Shown: positions 9,994-21,341 of the stretch, one piece after another
How the letters are laid out: each line of letters opens with the position of its first letter
Numbering within the stretch: position 1 is the first letter of the stretch
NCBI GenBank assembly: GCA_019828595.1
Contig: JAHQRK010000024.1
Span: forward strand, 620,001 to 684,000
DNA length: 64,000 nt
From: Aphanomyces cochlioides
Taxonomy: Eukaryota > Oomycota > Saprolegniomycetes > Saprolegniales > Verrucalvaceae
Reading direction: 5' to 3'
Notes under the pieces: model-generated
Databases searched by the model: none
What the model was told of the DNA's origin: nothing
Seen by the model: the letters and a program-made list of their open reading frames with translations, nothing else
Position numbers and translations under genes: made by a program

Positions 9994-11415
9994 ATGGTTT
10001 TCACGTCAGACGACGACTCTGACGATGACGAAACATGGATGCTACGTCGATCGACTCCCAAACTCCGCCTGGAGTCCTCCACCTCGTAGACATTTTTACT
10101 AAGCTCGTGCTGAAACAGTTTCTAGGAACGACGAGGATTGGCGATTTGGTGGCAGGAAGAAGCTTGTCAAAGCAAAGACAACCTCTCTGGAGAGCCCCAC
10201 TGAGCTCCAGAAGACTAGGAAAATCCTAGAGAATGCGATTGAACGCGAAACCAGACTACGCCAAGAATTATCGCTAAGTCGGACCGACGCTGCGGCTAGA
10301 GAAAGCAAACTACAAGCTCGTATCAACTTGTTGGAGGCAGATTTGACGGTGTGCATAGTATTTTGTCGTCTTGTGAGGGCTCCTATAGGTGACGAATGAC
10401 CAAGTAGAAGCAACCAAAGCAGCTCAAAGGAAACTCAAGCTCAAATATGAAATGCAACGTGACGTTGTGATCGATTTGGAATCGCAGGTGCAGCAACTTG
10501 TAAGTTTTGACCACTTGTGACTGTCAATTGAGAACTAAAATGTCTAGACGCGAACAATTGCAGCATTGGAGGTCGAAAAGAACGGCTTGCAAGCGCAACT
10601 AGTCAAGGAAACGAGGCTTCGCCATGATACTGTAATCCATGGCGACCAACTGAATGTGATTGTGAAAGAACTTCGTCACGACTTGGCTGCTATCAAGAGT
10701 GATACCAGTTTGAGTGATAGTATGGCGCAGATGCAGCTGGACAACGACCGACTCGTTCGACTTTTGGCTGATACTCAAGAATTCAACCAGTTCAAAGTAC
10801 GAAATTGTCCACTTTGCTCTTCCCATCTCCTGAAACGTAGATGTACACCTCGCTCGAACAGACATCTTACTGCAGTCCTGAGAGTATTCGTGCTGGAAAA
10901 GATCTTTTGGCGTGGGGACGTTTAGTTGCATCGTTGAAAGACCGATATCCAACCCACGCGGACGACTCGAACGCTATAGTCAACATTGCTACTGAAGAAA
11001 AGAACTGGGTGCCAACTCAAGTGCTCATGTTTGCCAATGCATTTCGAACTGAGCATTGTCCGTCGTGCCCCCCTCAAGTATATAGTACATCTCGCTGCCA
11101 ATAGAAAAGATTGACATACCGAATTTTGCAGGTCATTTCCTCCAGCAAATAAATTCCCAGTGGCTAAAACGATGCGTGGCCAAAGTAAAGAACGTTCATG
11201 AGCGCCATCGCAACCTTGAGAACGAATTGCGGCGGCAGGTTAAACAAGCAAAGCCATATGGTAGATCAACTTGTTTCATTTCGGGAATATGAATTCGTGA
11301 CGTAGATGCCGTTGTCCACGAACGGGAAATCGAGCGACTGCGGCAAGAAATCGCCCAACTGAGGAAAATACGAGGCAAGCCACGATTAGACAAAGCGTTT
11401 GGCGCGAGTATTTGA
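9994..11415 (+). CDS. coiled-coil protein, 7 exons
   Basis: The exon model 9994-10085, 10126-10348, 10389-10499, 10548-10796, 10841-11077, 11146-11260, 11306-11415 gives 378 residues with no stops. All six introns are GT..AG and 40-68 bp. The N-terminus is acidic (FTSDDDSDDDE). Most of the rest is heptad-like and rich in Glu, Arg, Leu and Gln (about 55-240 and 320-370), so an elongated coiled coil is expected. A short Cys-containing segment (HCPSCPP) interrupts it near residue 315. No catalytic domain is visible and I do not recognise the family. A centrosomal, flagellar or cytoskeletal role would be a guess. The stop is 11 bp from the end of the convergent SMG9-like gene. Confidence 0.75.
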
Positions 11416-11426
11416 TGACGTTGTGG

Positions 11427-12990
11427 TTACTTCGCAATTTTCTGGAGCAATCGAGAATAATCGGCCATAACTTGCGCTTTGCGAATGCTCTCAAAGACCC
11501 GATTGGAATTCGTGAGCCATTCCTTAAATGTCGAGATGTGATTCTTCTTTTGAAAGATGGTCGGGGCCTTGGGAAATCGGGCAATGTGGTTCTGCAATGG
11601 ACGAGCTGCGTCTAGAGACAGGTTTTGGAGATCAAGCCACGTAAATTTGCGTACCTTGATAATCCTGAGAGGGCGTGGCATCGTCCGAGCGACGTTCAGG
11701 CAAGAGAAAGAGTGTATAATCATTGAAATAACTGCGCAGGGCGTCATGGTTACGCTTTTCAACGACTGGTAGCAAGGATGACTACAAACGGACAATGAAC
11801 TAATCGGCTAATACGAGTGGGGCGTACTTGTTTGTTGGCCACAAAGATTAACTGCGCTGTATGTTCAGGGCTGTCCATGGAAATACTTGGGAGACGACAT
11901 TTGAGTAGTTCTGCTGTCTGGAAAAGTTGCCACAACGCTACAGAGGCGTTGGAAAATCGTCACGGGTTTCAATTTATACCTCGGTCGTTGACGTCTTCGT
12001 AAGCCACAATCACACAATGGCAGACAGAAAGAAGGAAGACCAACTGATGCAGTGACTGGATTTCAATTTGCTGGCTAATCATCAAGGTCTGTGTCAATTC
12101 TTGGGAGTTAAAAGATTCATACTCGAGAGCAAGTGAGCCAAACTTGGGCGACTCATTTTTCAAAGTCAGATCTACCAGCATCTAGAACAGCATTCAAGGG
12201 GTTGAAAGACTTTGAGAGCTTACTGAAGTGCTTAGAAGCGGCTGGCAATCAAGAAAAACAACATGATCTGGGGTAATGCACATGTCAATCCCATTCGTCT
12301 GGTGCTTGGCATTTAAAATGCACTCTACGAAAACACAGCGTGAACTATTCCATCTTGAGATCACGATACCAGTAGATTGTACTGGAAACCAAGTTCCAGA
12401 CGAATCAGAACGCCGAGACGAGCATAGCATGGAGAGAATCGACGATTTACCAACGCCTTCCATGCCAACGCATCCAACGACTCGATATTGTGTCATGTCG
12501 CTCCATGGAGACGCAGTGGGTAAGTCGGCACAAAACTATGACAACATTCAAACAAGGGATGAAAAATCAACATTCAAACCTGCCACTGCGAGTTTACAAG
12601 CTTCCATCCTCGTAATGACGTTGCCGAAGGTTGATCTGCTGTCGAATGAGAGCTGGACGGGATGATTCCATGGTTTGGAGAACTTTTGCCTCTTGCCGCT
12701 GCCACTTGTAGCGCATTGCGTGGAATCGCATTGAATATTGAGTTTGGTGGAGATGACGGATGTGACGATGGTTCGTAGAGCTTCTGATGAGCAGCAGGAT
12801 TCATTTGCTGACGAGGTTGGTCTGGCGACAAGATAGTCATGTTCACATGGCTTGGCCGGAGAATCGTCGGTGGATTCACAGTGGGTCTAGCGGTCGCAGG
12901 TGCATTGCTAGGTCGTGCATTTGGGTTCTTTTGCTTCCCACCACGGCTGGAGCTATTGCCTCGGCGTGGCTTCTGCGGCACACTGTCCAT
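11427..12990 (-). CDS. SMG9: SMG9-like nonsense-mediated-decay factor, 6 exons
   Basis: The minus-strand exons 12990-12580, 12535-12224, 12181-11980, 11937-11828, 11781-11655 and 11611-11427 give 448 residues. After a basic, Pro/Ser-rich and probably disordered N-terminus comes a G-domain with P-loop GMEGVGKSS (about 161-169). HQTNGID and VVFLDCQPLLS follow, then the SLHQLVFLLSVCHCVIV strand-helix, LFQTAELLK, and a C-terminus ending ADYSRLLQK. All are in the order seen in animal SMG9. SMG9 binds SMG8 and SMG1 kinase and restrains UPF1 phosphorylation. Exon 2 may hide a 45-bp in-frame intron (12389-12345); removing it brings the region before HQTNGID closer to family length (433 residues). Confidence 0.88.
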
Positions 12991-14137
12991 GATGGAAATT
13001 CTCCAATTCGATCGACAATATTATTTCTGACAGGTTCACTAATATCGCATTCCTTACGAAGTCAAGCAGGTCCACTTTCAATGTATCACGAGCCTCGCTC
13101 TTGTATAAAAGCAGTGTTTCCCTATACCTCCGTAATTTTCATGTGATCTTTCTCCCCTTTTGTACATGAAGCTGTGTTCTCCTTTTGAATAGCTGACTTG
13201 TTTAATAGTCACGACGAGCTGGCAACGAAAGAAGACCGCAACTTGATCTCACTTGTCTAATCTAACGTCTTTGCTATCCACAGGACATTCCTAAGGTGAG
13301 CTGAAGTCGTGACTCCATTACAAGACTTGAGATTGCCATGTCGAACGAGTCAATGATCGACTCGAATGGTTTCATTTGGCAACTCCGCCATCATACTTAC
13401 AAATCGTATGACAAGCTCATGTTTGGATTGAATTCTCCATCATCTGGTGATGAAATATTCATCTCGATAAGGAAGCGCATGCACGCCGTTTCAATTGAAT
13501 TACATTTGTCATCACTTTTGCAGTTCATTCACACAGACCTATAAATTTATACAGGTCAAATATACATTTTGCAGATATATTTTTCGGAACTATATGGAGT
13601 TTTCTCGGTCATGACTGCGGTCATAGTTCATTTTTGGTCGTTTTATGACCAGGATAAAATATTGTAGACCGCTTACGCTTTAGGCGCAGTCTCAATAACT
13701 TCAAATATGAATAACTGCATGAACAACTTAATCATCAATTTCTGGAAAAACTTAAACCATGGGGGCTTTCACATGATTTTACTCATATTCTATCGAACTG
13801 CACAAAATTCCTTCAAGATTCTTGGCATATTGACCTTCACAATACCATCAAGCTTCTCTATTTGCGAGTTGTGAGGTGAGTATGCTTCAGAGAAGTGACG
13901 AAAATTTATATGGATAATTTAAAGTAGTATTAATAAATAATCATCCAATGATAATTGTTATCAAAAATTAATTGGTTGATCGGGGAGAATAAACTGTAAA
14001 AATACATCCAGCAAGAAATCGAGCCAAATGAATACCATCAGAACAATTCCAAGCGCACTACTTATATCTAATTCGATTCAAGTATTTGGATTCCTGCTTT
14101 TCGGAATGCACCATAGTGTTGTCGGCAAAAAGCGGAA
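12991..14137. other. AT-rich intergenic region
   Basis: There is no convincing gene. The first 150 bp upstream of the SMG9-like start probably hold its promoter. A 68-codon frame at 13338-13544 has no recognisable feature. At 13606-13626 there is a repeated GGTCAT motif that recurs inverted at 18601-18623. Confidence 0.6.
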
Positions 14138-14139
14138 TA

Positions 14140-15596
14140 CAGGATAACCTGTCAAGTGAAACACTACTCCGTGGACTCTTTTGTTCAACATACGAGGTGT
14201 TTCGAAACCTGAGGGATGGAATATATAACATTTAAGAGGTTTCTTGATTTTCAAGCCATCCAGAACACCATTTGGAAGACTGCGACGATGGAATGCTACA
14301 GCCAGCCGAATGCCTTGGAGCTCTTTTGAGAGATCTATACCAGTATGGCGAGCCCACATTTCTACTTTGTCAATGGCTTCCACGACGTCTCGAGTTGGCG
14401 GTGGGGCTTCTACCACACCATCTTCCTCATCCTCACTTTCGACTTCAGGTTCTGGTTCAAATATCGAAGATTCCCATGAGCTTGTGCTGGTGTCGAACGC
14501 TGAAACATTTTCTTCGACGCACACACTGTCGTTCGCCACACCAAGAGAGTTCATCATCGAAGAGACGTCGTTTTCAATATCGGTCCCAATGGAGGTCTCA
14601 ATGCGTTCAATATTCGATTGAAAATCCCACACAAAATCAGTATCACCTTCTCGCCGTAGTGCTCGAAAGCCACACAGCGTCTAACGGCTGAGTTTCGCAA
14701 GTAGTATTTGAAGGCAGAAATGCAACCTTTACATGAGTCAGCTTTGACTCAGGGACAACGTGGCATGGCGCATTATCGATGACGAGTAAAATCCGCCGAC
14801 CTTCATCACTCATTCGCTTGTTGAGCCACATACAATAACTTGAAAAGATCGAGCCATTCATCCATGCCTTCGAGTTGGCAAACCATAATACTCCGAGGGG
14901 CAGCAATTTATTGAAACACCTTGGCATGAACGATTTGTTTATCACGAGCAACGGTAGCTTCTCACCAATGCATGATGCTGTCAGCAGGATTGATACTCGT
15001 TCTTTTGCCTTTTCACCTCCCTTACATTCCTCGCCACGCGCAATTTGACTCTTCGTTGGAATGCCACGCCAGAACAGACCAGTCTCATCGCAATTAAATA
15101 CGTCGCGTGGGCTGTAGTCTTTTACAAGCATGGCAATTACATTTTGCCAGTCTTTGACTGCAGTCATATCCACTACAGCTGACTCACCAGAGAGTGTTCT
15201 AAATTGAATGTTGTGTCTTGCTCGAAAGTTTTGGAGCCAGCCATTGGAGGCAGTGAAGTTCGAAAGATTCATGGTCTTCGCACACCGTCGGGCCGCCTCT
15301 TGAATCATGGGACCAGTAACACTTATGATTTTCGTCGATCTTGCTTTACAAAACCACATATAGACGCGTCGGTCGAGCTCGAGAGCGTCTCCAACCAAGC
15401 GGCAAGGTCTCTTTGAGTTTGGATCGCCGTTTTCGGCGATTTGAGCGGCAATTTGGTCCCTGCTTTTCTTGATACGCGTGATCATAGCCTTGGAGCAATT
15501 GTACTTGGTGCATATCGACTTGTAGGGGGTGCCTTTCTCAACAAGGGCCATGATTTCCGATCTCTCTGACAGACTCAATTCAACCATGTACGTCAC
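14140..15596 (-). pseudogene. pogo/Tigger transposase, frameshifted
   Basis: The first 317 codons (15596-14643) carry an N-terminal psq/CENP-B-type helix-turn-helix (LSERSEIMALVEKGTPYKSI), a second helix-turn-helix region and a DDE_1 catalytic core with FNCDETGLFW and LLVIDNAPCH. The third acidic residue is in ETQPLDA, 31 residues after the second, within the usual pogo range. A +1 shift just after QPLDA moves the C-terminus to another frame, which continues with an acidic linker and VEMWARHTGIDL. That frame reads out through the terminal repeat to 14078, so the original stop is uncertain. The single shift suggests recent inactivation. Confidence 0.85.
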
Positions 15597-15775
15597 AAAT
15601 ACCGCGAATTTGATAAAAAAAGCTTGATTTAAGTATTAAAAGACTGTTTCAGAAGCAAGGTTGTTTTGTTCCACTTAGCAGGTTGGAACGTATGGAAATG
15701 AATCGGTGGATGAAAATGCGTTCAACTTGTGAGGTGTTTCAGTATAGGAGGTGTTTCACTTGACAGGTTATACTG
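14140..15775 (-). mobile_element. pogo/Tigger-like DNA transposon
   Basis: A 1636-bp element flanked by TA on both sides (14138-14139 and 15776-15777). The 25-bp terminal inverted repeats CAG[G/T]ATAACCTGTCAAGTG.. differ at one base. The CAG start and TA target are typical of pogo/Tigger elements. GAGGTGTTTC recurs just inside both ends as a sub-terminal repeat. It encodes a frameshifted transposase on the minus strand. Confidence 0.88.
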
Positions 15776-15784
15776 TACTTCGTA

Positions 15785-17664
15785 CTACTCTGGTCCGAAA
15801 AGTTTGAACACGCAAAAATATCTTGATTTTTGTATGGTAATATTGTCGAGTTTCACTTATTCAATGTATGGAACTGTCAAAATGCATAAATATGCCACGA
15901 AATCAAAATCAAAAATACCTTTATTATTTTTAAAAGTGTACTTATTCAACAGAATTCATTTGACCTTCCATGTAGGCCTCTTCGCCAAGTCGAAAGTCTA
16001 ACTGAATCAAGGCATTTTCAAAGGAAGCTTGGTCACATTCGACATTGTACTCTAGAAGATTTTCAATACAAGCATCCTTTCGCATATGAGGAAGCTTGTA
16101 ATCGTTGCCGCCTCCGAGAGACATCGATATTTCCATCACCTTTTGTAGTGTAAGAAAGTTCTTTGACAAAGAGCTACTTGGAAGCTCACGAAATGCATCC
16201 TCCACAGCCAGAATGACCTCCTCGATAGTTCGAGTAGTCTTCTGATACTGTAGGCTTTGAATAGAATTAAAGAATCCGAGATCCAAAACGTTGAAATCAG
16301 GGCTGTTGGCAGGCTGGTTGACGACAGAGACGCCATTCACACCGTTGGCAGCAAGAAATTCCGTCTCAAGCTCTTGTGGGGGTTTGCGTTGTCTTGCTGA
16401 ATTGTGACACCTTTCACTTGTCCAGCGCGGGGAAATTTCTCCTTGATCGCTGGAACTACCTTTTGCAGAATCGCCGATTGATACGTCAATGAATCGACGT
16501 TCTTCGGCACAACGACAGTCGATCCTTTTGGGCGGTTCTTGCTGGATCTTTGCGCAGAAACAAGCTCCACAAACGGCCAAACACCAATCTTTCCGTCAAA
16601 TTCGGTTTTGCGGTGGAAATCGTAGCGAGGGCGGGACACAGCGGCAAGAAACATCACTTTTGTGATGAAGCCCTTGGACTTCACTGAACGTGCGGCGAGT
16701 TCTTCGTCTTCATACACGTAGAATTTCCTTCGAACCTTCGTCAAGTAAAACCACTTCTCATCAACATGAACATAGCTGTGCATGTTGTCAAAGAGTTGGT
16801 TCTGACTCGACGAAGGTTCGAGGAAACTCAGTTCAAAGCGCAATCGTGCCATCTTGTTGTCTTCTGTCAGGAGCGGCTTCACGTAACTTGACCGTGCCTT
16901 GAGCCTCTCGTACTCTTTCATATGCCGTATAATAGTGATCTTGGGAACGTTTGAAATAGCCGAGAGTGAACGGAGGGTTTGGCGCTGATGTTGATCTACA
17001 GCCTTGATGGACTTTTCGATATCTTCAGCACTTCGTTTCTTCTTGCGTCCAGAATTACCTAGGATAAGTATACTTTAGAATTTTATACTCATGTAAATTG
17101 ATGATAATATTATTTATGGGAGGTTTACCTTTGATTTTGGAGGAGATGTCGGCGGTCGGGCTTCCTGCCTCGATTGATGTTCGTGCGCGGCTCCAGATGC
17201 GCGCCACAGTTGTGCGATTGCATTCAAACAGTCTAGCCGTATGCTGGCATGCGCGTGCTGGAAGCTGTCCGCCATCTGAGAGCTCCAGAAGGTGTTCATA
17301 GACTGCTCGCCGCTTCTCTGGATCGAGGTTCTTTCGACGTCTCCTTGATGTCAGAGATGCTCCAGGAGCACGAGAAGTCGTTGAGAGGTCATCAGGCATG
17401 AGTACAACGGAATGCGCTTGTGCAGACGGAGTATTATTGAGTTATGAAGTGGTGGCGGGAGATTTTTCATTTTGTTTGCCCCGTTTTCGTCCGTCGAGAA
17501 GCTCTAGCTCAGCAACCATTACGAATTCGAAAGTTCTAAAAACAACCAATGAAAATAGAGATCTTGTGCTACTCATTCCACCAATCAGATTGTCCAAACT
17601 CCTCTTGTTAGAAAAATCCCGCCAATCCAAACTTTTTCGGTGCAACCATTTCGGACCAGATTAG
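15785..17664 (-). mobile_element. mariner-like element (plant type), copy 1
   Basis: A 1880-bp element flanked by TA (15783-15784 and 17665-17666). The ends CTACTCTGGTCCGAAA and CTAATCTGGTCCGAAA are inverted repeats of each other. Size, ends and gene layout match the copy at 44360-46236. It begins 9 bp after the pogo-like element. Confidence 0.88.
15942..17399 (-). pseudogene. mariner transposase copy 1, frameshifted
   Basis: Exon 1 runs from 17399 and contains a helix-turn-helix DNA-binding region (ACQHTARLFECNRTTVARIW). A short intron starts in codon SSKIKG, at the same position and phase as in copy 2. The next part has the catalytic boxes VHVDEKWFYLTK and VTIQQDNANPH. A one-base frameshift near 16380 moves the rest into another frame, which holds QPANSPDFNVLDLGFF and runs to the stop at 15942. 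Copy 2 retains an uninterrupted version of the same protein. Confidence 0.88.
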
Positions 17665-18698
17665 TATATTGCAGTGAAATGAAGAGGAAAACACAAAACT
17701 GTGTAAATTAATGAATTACAAACGAAAATCAATGAAAATGGACGAAATTTTTTGTTTGCAATTTGGTCCAGTTAGCTGACAATTTCAAATTAGTCCTATC
17801 GACTTTGAATAAAAATTGTGCTCCTCATTTATATATTATATGTGCTGAGAAGAAGAAAATGAACATCACAATCGACTATTTCAAATGTGTCGAACTAATT
17901 TGTCAAAATATCTCAATATTTTTATAAAAGAATATTATAAAAATCACGCTTCTCACTCACACAACATATGCTACAAAGAAATTACGAATTAAAATTAGTC
18001 GTATTTTTATATATACAAATATCAAGTCAAATCGGGACAGACAAGAAATTTCAAAATAATTTGTGGTTTTTCAAATTAAGCGACTATTTCATATTAATTC
18101 TCTAAAAAATTCAAAATATTTCGACAGTTTTATTGTCGTAATTTCGTTCATTTTAATAAACGGAAGCAATCTTTGTAATTAAAATATGTGTAATAGAGAA
18201 AGATAAAATAAATACGATTGGCATTTCTATCTATTTTGTCATAAGATATGCCGCATATGAACGAGATTACAAGAGACATACTGAATCCCATCCAAAATCT
18301 TCACCCTAACGCAGTGGAGACTGCGAATTCTGTTTTTTCATTTTTCTTTCACAATAGGACACCGAAAATCTTGTTTTCAAGCTTAAATCAGGCATCACAA
18401 GACATGTAAACTTTGTAATGACCGCTCTAGCAGTCGAGATGGCTCTCATCATGGAGCATGATAGTCTTGACCTTGGCAGGAGTGATGAACGAGTGTTTGT
18501 ATTAGCTTAAAATTAGTATGATGAACAGAGTTAAATATATCTCGAATATTTATTCAAAAACAGCCAATTTGGAAACAATATCTCTGATATTTATTTTATT
18601 GGTCATGACCAGGGTCATGACCGCAAAATTTATATTTCGCATGTGAATTTTGCTGGGGTCAAAAAAACTTACTTTTCAATCTGCGTCAAAGCAGAAAG
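17665..18698. other. AT-rich intergenic region
   Basis: No coding potential is visible. The sequence is very AT-rich. A GGTCATGACC palindrome doublet lies at 18601-18623, about 100 bp before the BTB gene start. Confidence 0.6.
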
Positions 18699-19676
18699 AT
18701 GACGTCGATGGTGGACAGAGTCAATCAAGTGCTCGATGCAGCACTTGACAGCGTTCAAGCCATGCCAAATCACAGTCAAAAAGTGACCGAAGCGGCAAGA
18801 GCCATGACGGAGCAAGTGGCTGAATTGAAAGCGACCATGAAGGAATGGAACGAGATGGAGCACCGCATCCAACAAAACATTGCAAGCATGCGACAGGTTG
18901 TCACGCTGGACGTTGGCGGCATGATCTTCAAGACGTCCAAGGGCAATTTGCTCCGAGATGAAGGCAGCTACTTTCACGCCCTCTTGGGTTCTGGCCTTTG
19001 GAAACCTGATTGTGGAAGCGATGCCTACTTTTTGGATCTCCCCGCAGCGCATCACTTTCATCGCATCATGGACTACTTGAGAACGGGCGCATTGTCATGC
19101 AGCGGCTTGAGCGAGTCCGATGTGGCACAATTGCAGTCAAATTTGGAATATCTCAACTTGGAACGAGCGTTGGCATACCTCCCGAGTGTTTGGACGTGGG
19201 AGTTGAGCGGAAATACAAATGGTCTCACTCTATCTCCATGCAAGAGGTCTGTTACGGCCGTCAAGAGAGATGTGCGTGCGTGTTCATCTATCCTGGGAAA
19301 TATGCCTCGCAAAGTTTTCCGTATTTGCCTCGAAATTGGCTCTTCAAGTATTGATATTGGTTTGGCATCTCGAGGTTCGTTCAATTCAAATGCTACCCGC
19401 CATAATGAAAGCTTCATGATCGACATGAGGAGTGGTGCGCTATTTTCGAGGGGCAGAAAGCTCGACAATGCCAGGTCGAGTATGTTCATGGCAGGCGATT
19501 ATGTGACGGTTCGACAAGCTGACGATAGAATTTACTTCGAGAAGAACGACGAAGAAATTGGTGTAATTACAGCAGTTGACAGCACGCTCGAGTTGTTTCC
19601 AGCGGCAACATTATACGCACCAGGCAGCAAACTAACCATCGTAAGCTTATCCAACAATGCATCTCCCAGTTCTTAA
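18699..19676 (+). CDS. BTB/POZ (KCTD-type) protein with SPRY-like C-terminus
   Basis: A single exon of 325 residues. A helical N-terminus (about 1-65) precedes a T1-type BTB domain (about 68-160) with VTLDVGGMIFKTSKGNLLR, GSYFHALLGSG and IMDYLRTGAL, the same layout as potassium-channel tetramerisation and KCTD proteins. The C-terminal half (about 165-320) resembles a SPRY/B30.2-like fold, with a GDYVTVRQADDRIYFEKN segment. Such proteins often act as adaptors for Cullin-3 ubiquitin ligases; that role is inferred. Paralogous sequence occurs at 33875-38925 (split by a retroelement), 39088 and 40116, so this is a locally amplified family. A second in-frame ATG three codons downstream could also be the start. 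Confidence 0.85.
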   Translation: MTSMVDRVNQVLDAALDSVQAMPNHSQKVTEAARAMTEQVAELKATMKEWNEMEHRIQQNIASMRQVVTLDVGGMIFKTSKGNLLRDEGSYFHALLGSGLWKPDCGSDAYFLDLPAAHHFHRIMDYLRTGALSCSGLSESDVAQLQSNLEYLNLERALAYLPSVWTWELSGNTNGLTLSPCKRSVTAVKRDVRACSSILGNMPRKVFRICLEIGSSSIDIGLASRGSFNSNATRHNESFMIDMRSGALFSRGRKLDNARSSMFMAGDYVTVRQADDRIYFEKNDEEIGVITAVDSTLELFPAATLYAPGSKLTIVSLSNNASPSS

Positions 19677-19849
19677 CTTGAGCCCACATACTTCTTGGTT
19701 ATTCCTTGCCGCTGCAAGTTTGAGCTATAAGCCGCAAGATGGCCATCTCTACCGATTCCCACAGCAATTTACACAAGAGTCAGCGTAAAGTGGGCCGCAC
19801 TGAGCGAATATACAATCGAAGTCGACGCAATTAAATTTGACGTTTCCAA

Positions 19850-20740
19850 ACTCAATTATTGGATGTAACGAGCTTGTGTTGACAGCAAGATATGCTGTAG
19901 TTCCAGTCGTTCCCCAAATCCAGCAAGCTGCATCGGGAGTGGCAATCAGCAGATCCGTTTAGGCTCTCCTTTGCAGCAGGAGCGACATGTTTTGCTGAAA
20001 TTTTTGGCCTTGCCGACATATTCAGGCAATGTAGTTGACGGGTACGTCCCCACAAGTTTCGTTTGAATATTTTTTGGGGAAGAAACACGCCAAGGGTTCC
20101 CACGGCACTCCTTTGATTACACGGTCATCGCACTCTTGGTCATCTTTCCCAAGGTGCAATGAAACGTAGGTTTTCCACATCAAATCCAGTTGATCTGTGG
20201 GACGTGCCCACGGTGACACCATGAGAATTGAACTGATATCCATGGGCTAACGTATGGTCTACGACATATTGTTGAATTGTCAGCTAACAAATCGCGGTGG
20301 AGCTGCGTATTTTTGAAGACTCCAGCACCATATTCAAGAAGAAATTTGCTCAGTTTTGCAATGTTGTGGGCTGAAGTTGGTATGGAACCCGCTGAGATAA
20401 CATAGCCATCCAATGGGGCCAAATATGCTTTAGGATTGTGAAGTAGACTGAAGGGTCCAGTCTTGAATTTTCCTCAGAAAAATTGGAGAAAGGCCAATGC
20501 GCTCGTCATGAGGACATCCGCTGGTCAACCTTGCATCTCGTTCATACTAATGGGGTCCAAGATTGAGTGCTTGATAAAATCAAACCACGTTTTGTTGATC
20601 GCTTTGCTCGATAATTTGGCCCAACTTTTCAAAATTCAAGTTCGAGTGAGTATAGCCCAGACACAGAGGACGATTCGATGTGGTGAAATAAGCCCAACGC
20701 TTGATCAACCCTTTCTCGGAGTCCCGAACATCGTACAGAG
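19850..20740 (-). pseudogene. serine beta-lactamase-like gene relic
   Basis: Pieces in several frames match the neighbouring beta-lactamase-like gene at 21342-23023. Examples are PLDGYVISAGSIPTSAHN (compare PLNGYFAAGSIVSSAHD), KFLLEYGAGVFKNTQL and, nearer 19900, the C-terminal region. Many frameshifts and stops are present and no 5' exon is visible. It lies just behind the BTB gene, which suggests an old tandem duplicate of copy 1. Confidence 0.7.
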
Positions 20741-21341
20741 TTAATCGACTCATCTGAACTGTTTTTCGATCGTCATTGTGTCGAAAGAAACGAACACCAA
20801 GGCGGTTGCCGCACGATGTGATAGCATCAGAGGTAGCTTCCTTCTATGGAGTGTATGCTGTCAGTCAAAATCTGTTCTCCCGACACCAGCAACCTTTTGA
20901 CAAACTACAGCAAACCCTGACACAAGAGTAGATGCTGATTCAAACGACCGTGTGACTCATCCCCAGCAATCATGGTTCTTTCAGGATCCAAGGCTTGGCG
21001 TTGATCCTGGGAACCGAATCGAGAAAGACACTCAATTTAGGTCAGACATAGACACAAGTTCGATATTGAGTACCTGCTAGTCTCACTCGCTTGTACTTTT
21101 CGCATCCAACACTCAATGCGAGTTTGCACTTGTCGGAAAGTCAAGTCTTATTATTTGTCCCCGAGCACATGCGTATTCTCTCTGGCTTGGACGAGAAAAA
21201 TGAAGCTGAAACATTGCAGCAAGCGAGAAGCATCACAGTTGTTGAATACATGACTCAGACAAGGTCTTTACTCTCTTGTTCAATATGAATTTCACATTAC
21301 CAAGGTAGCCTATGCTCGAGAGAAACCATTGCGTGGCAAAC

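Noticed and set aside
13338..13544. 68-codon frame upstream of the transposon island
   Set aside because: It has no domain, no neighbouring exon and AT-rich codon use. Chance is likely.
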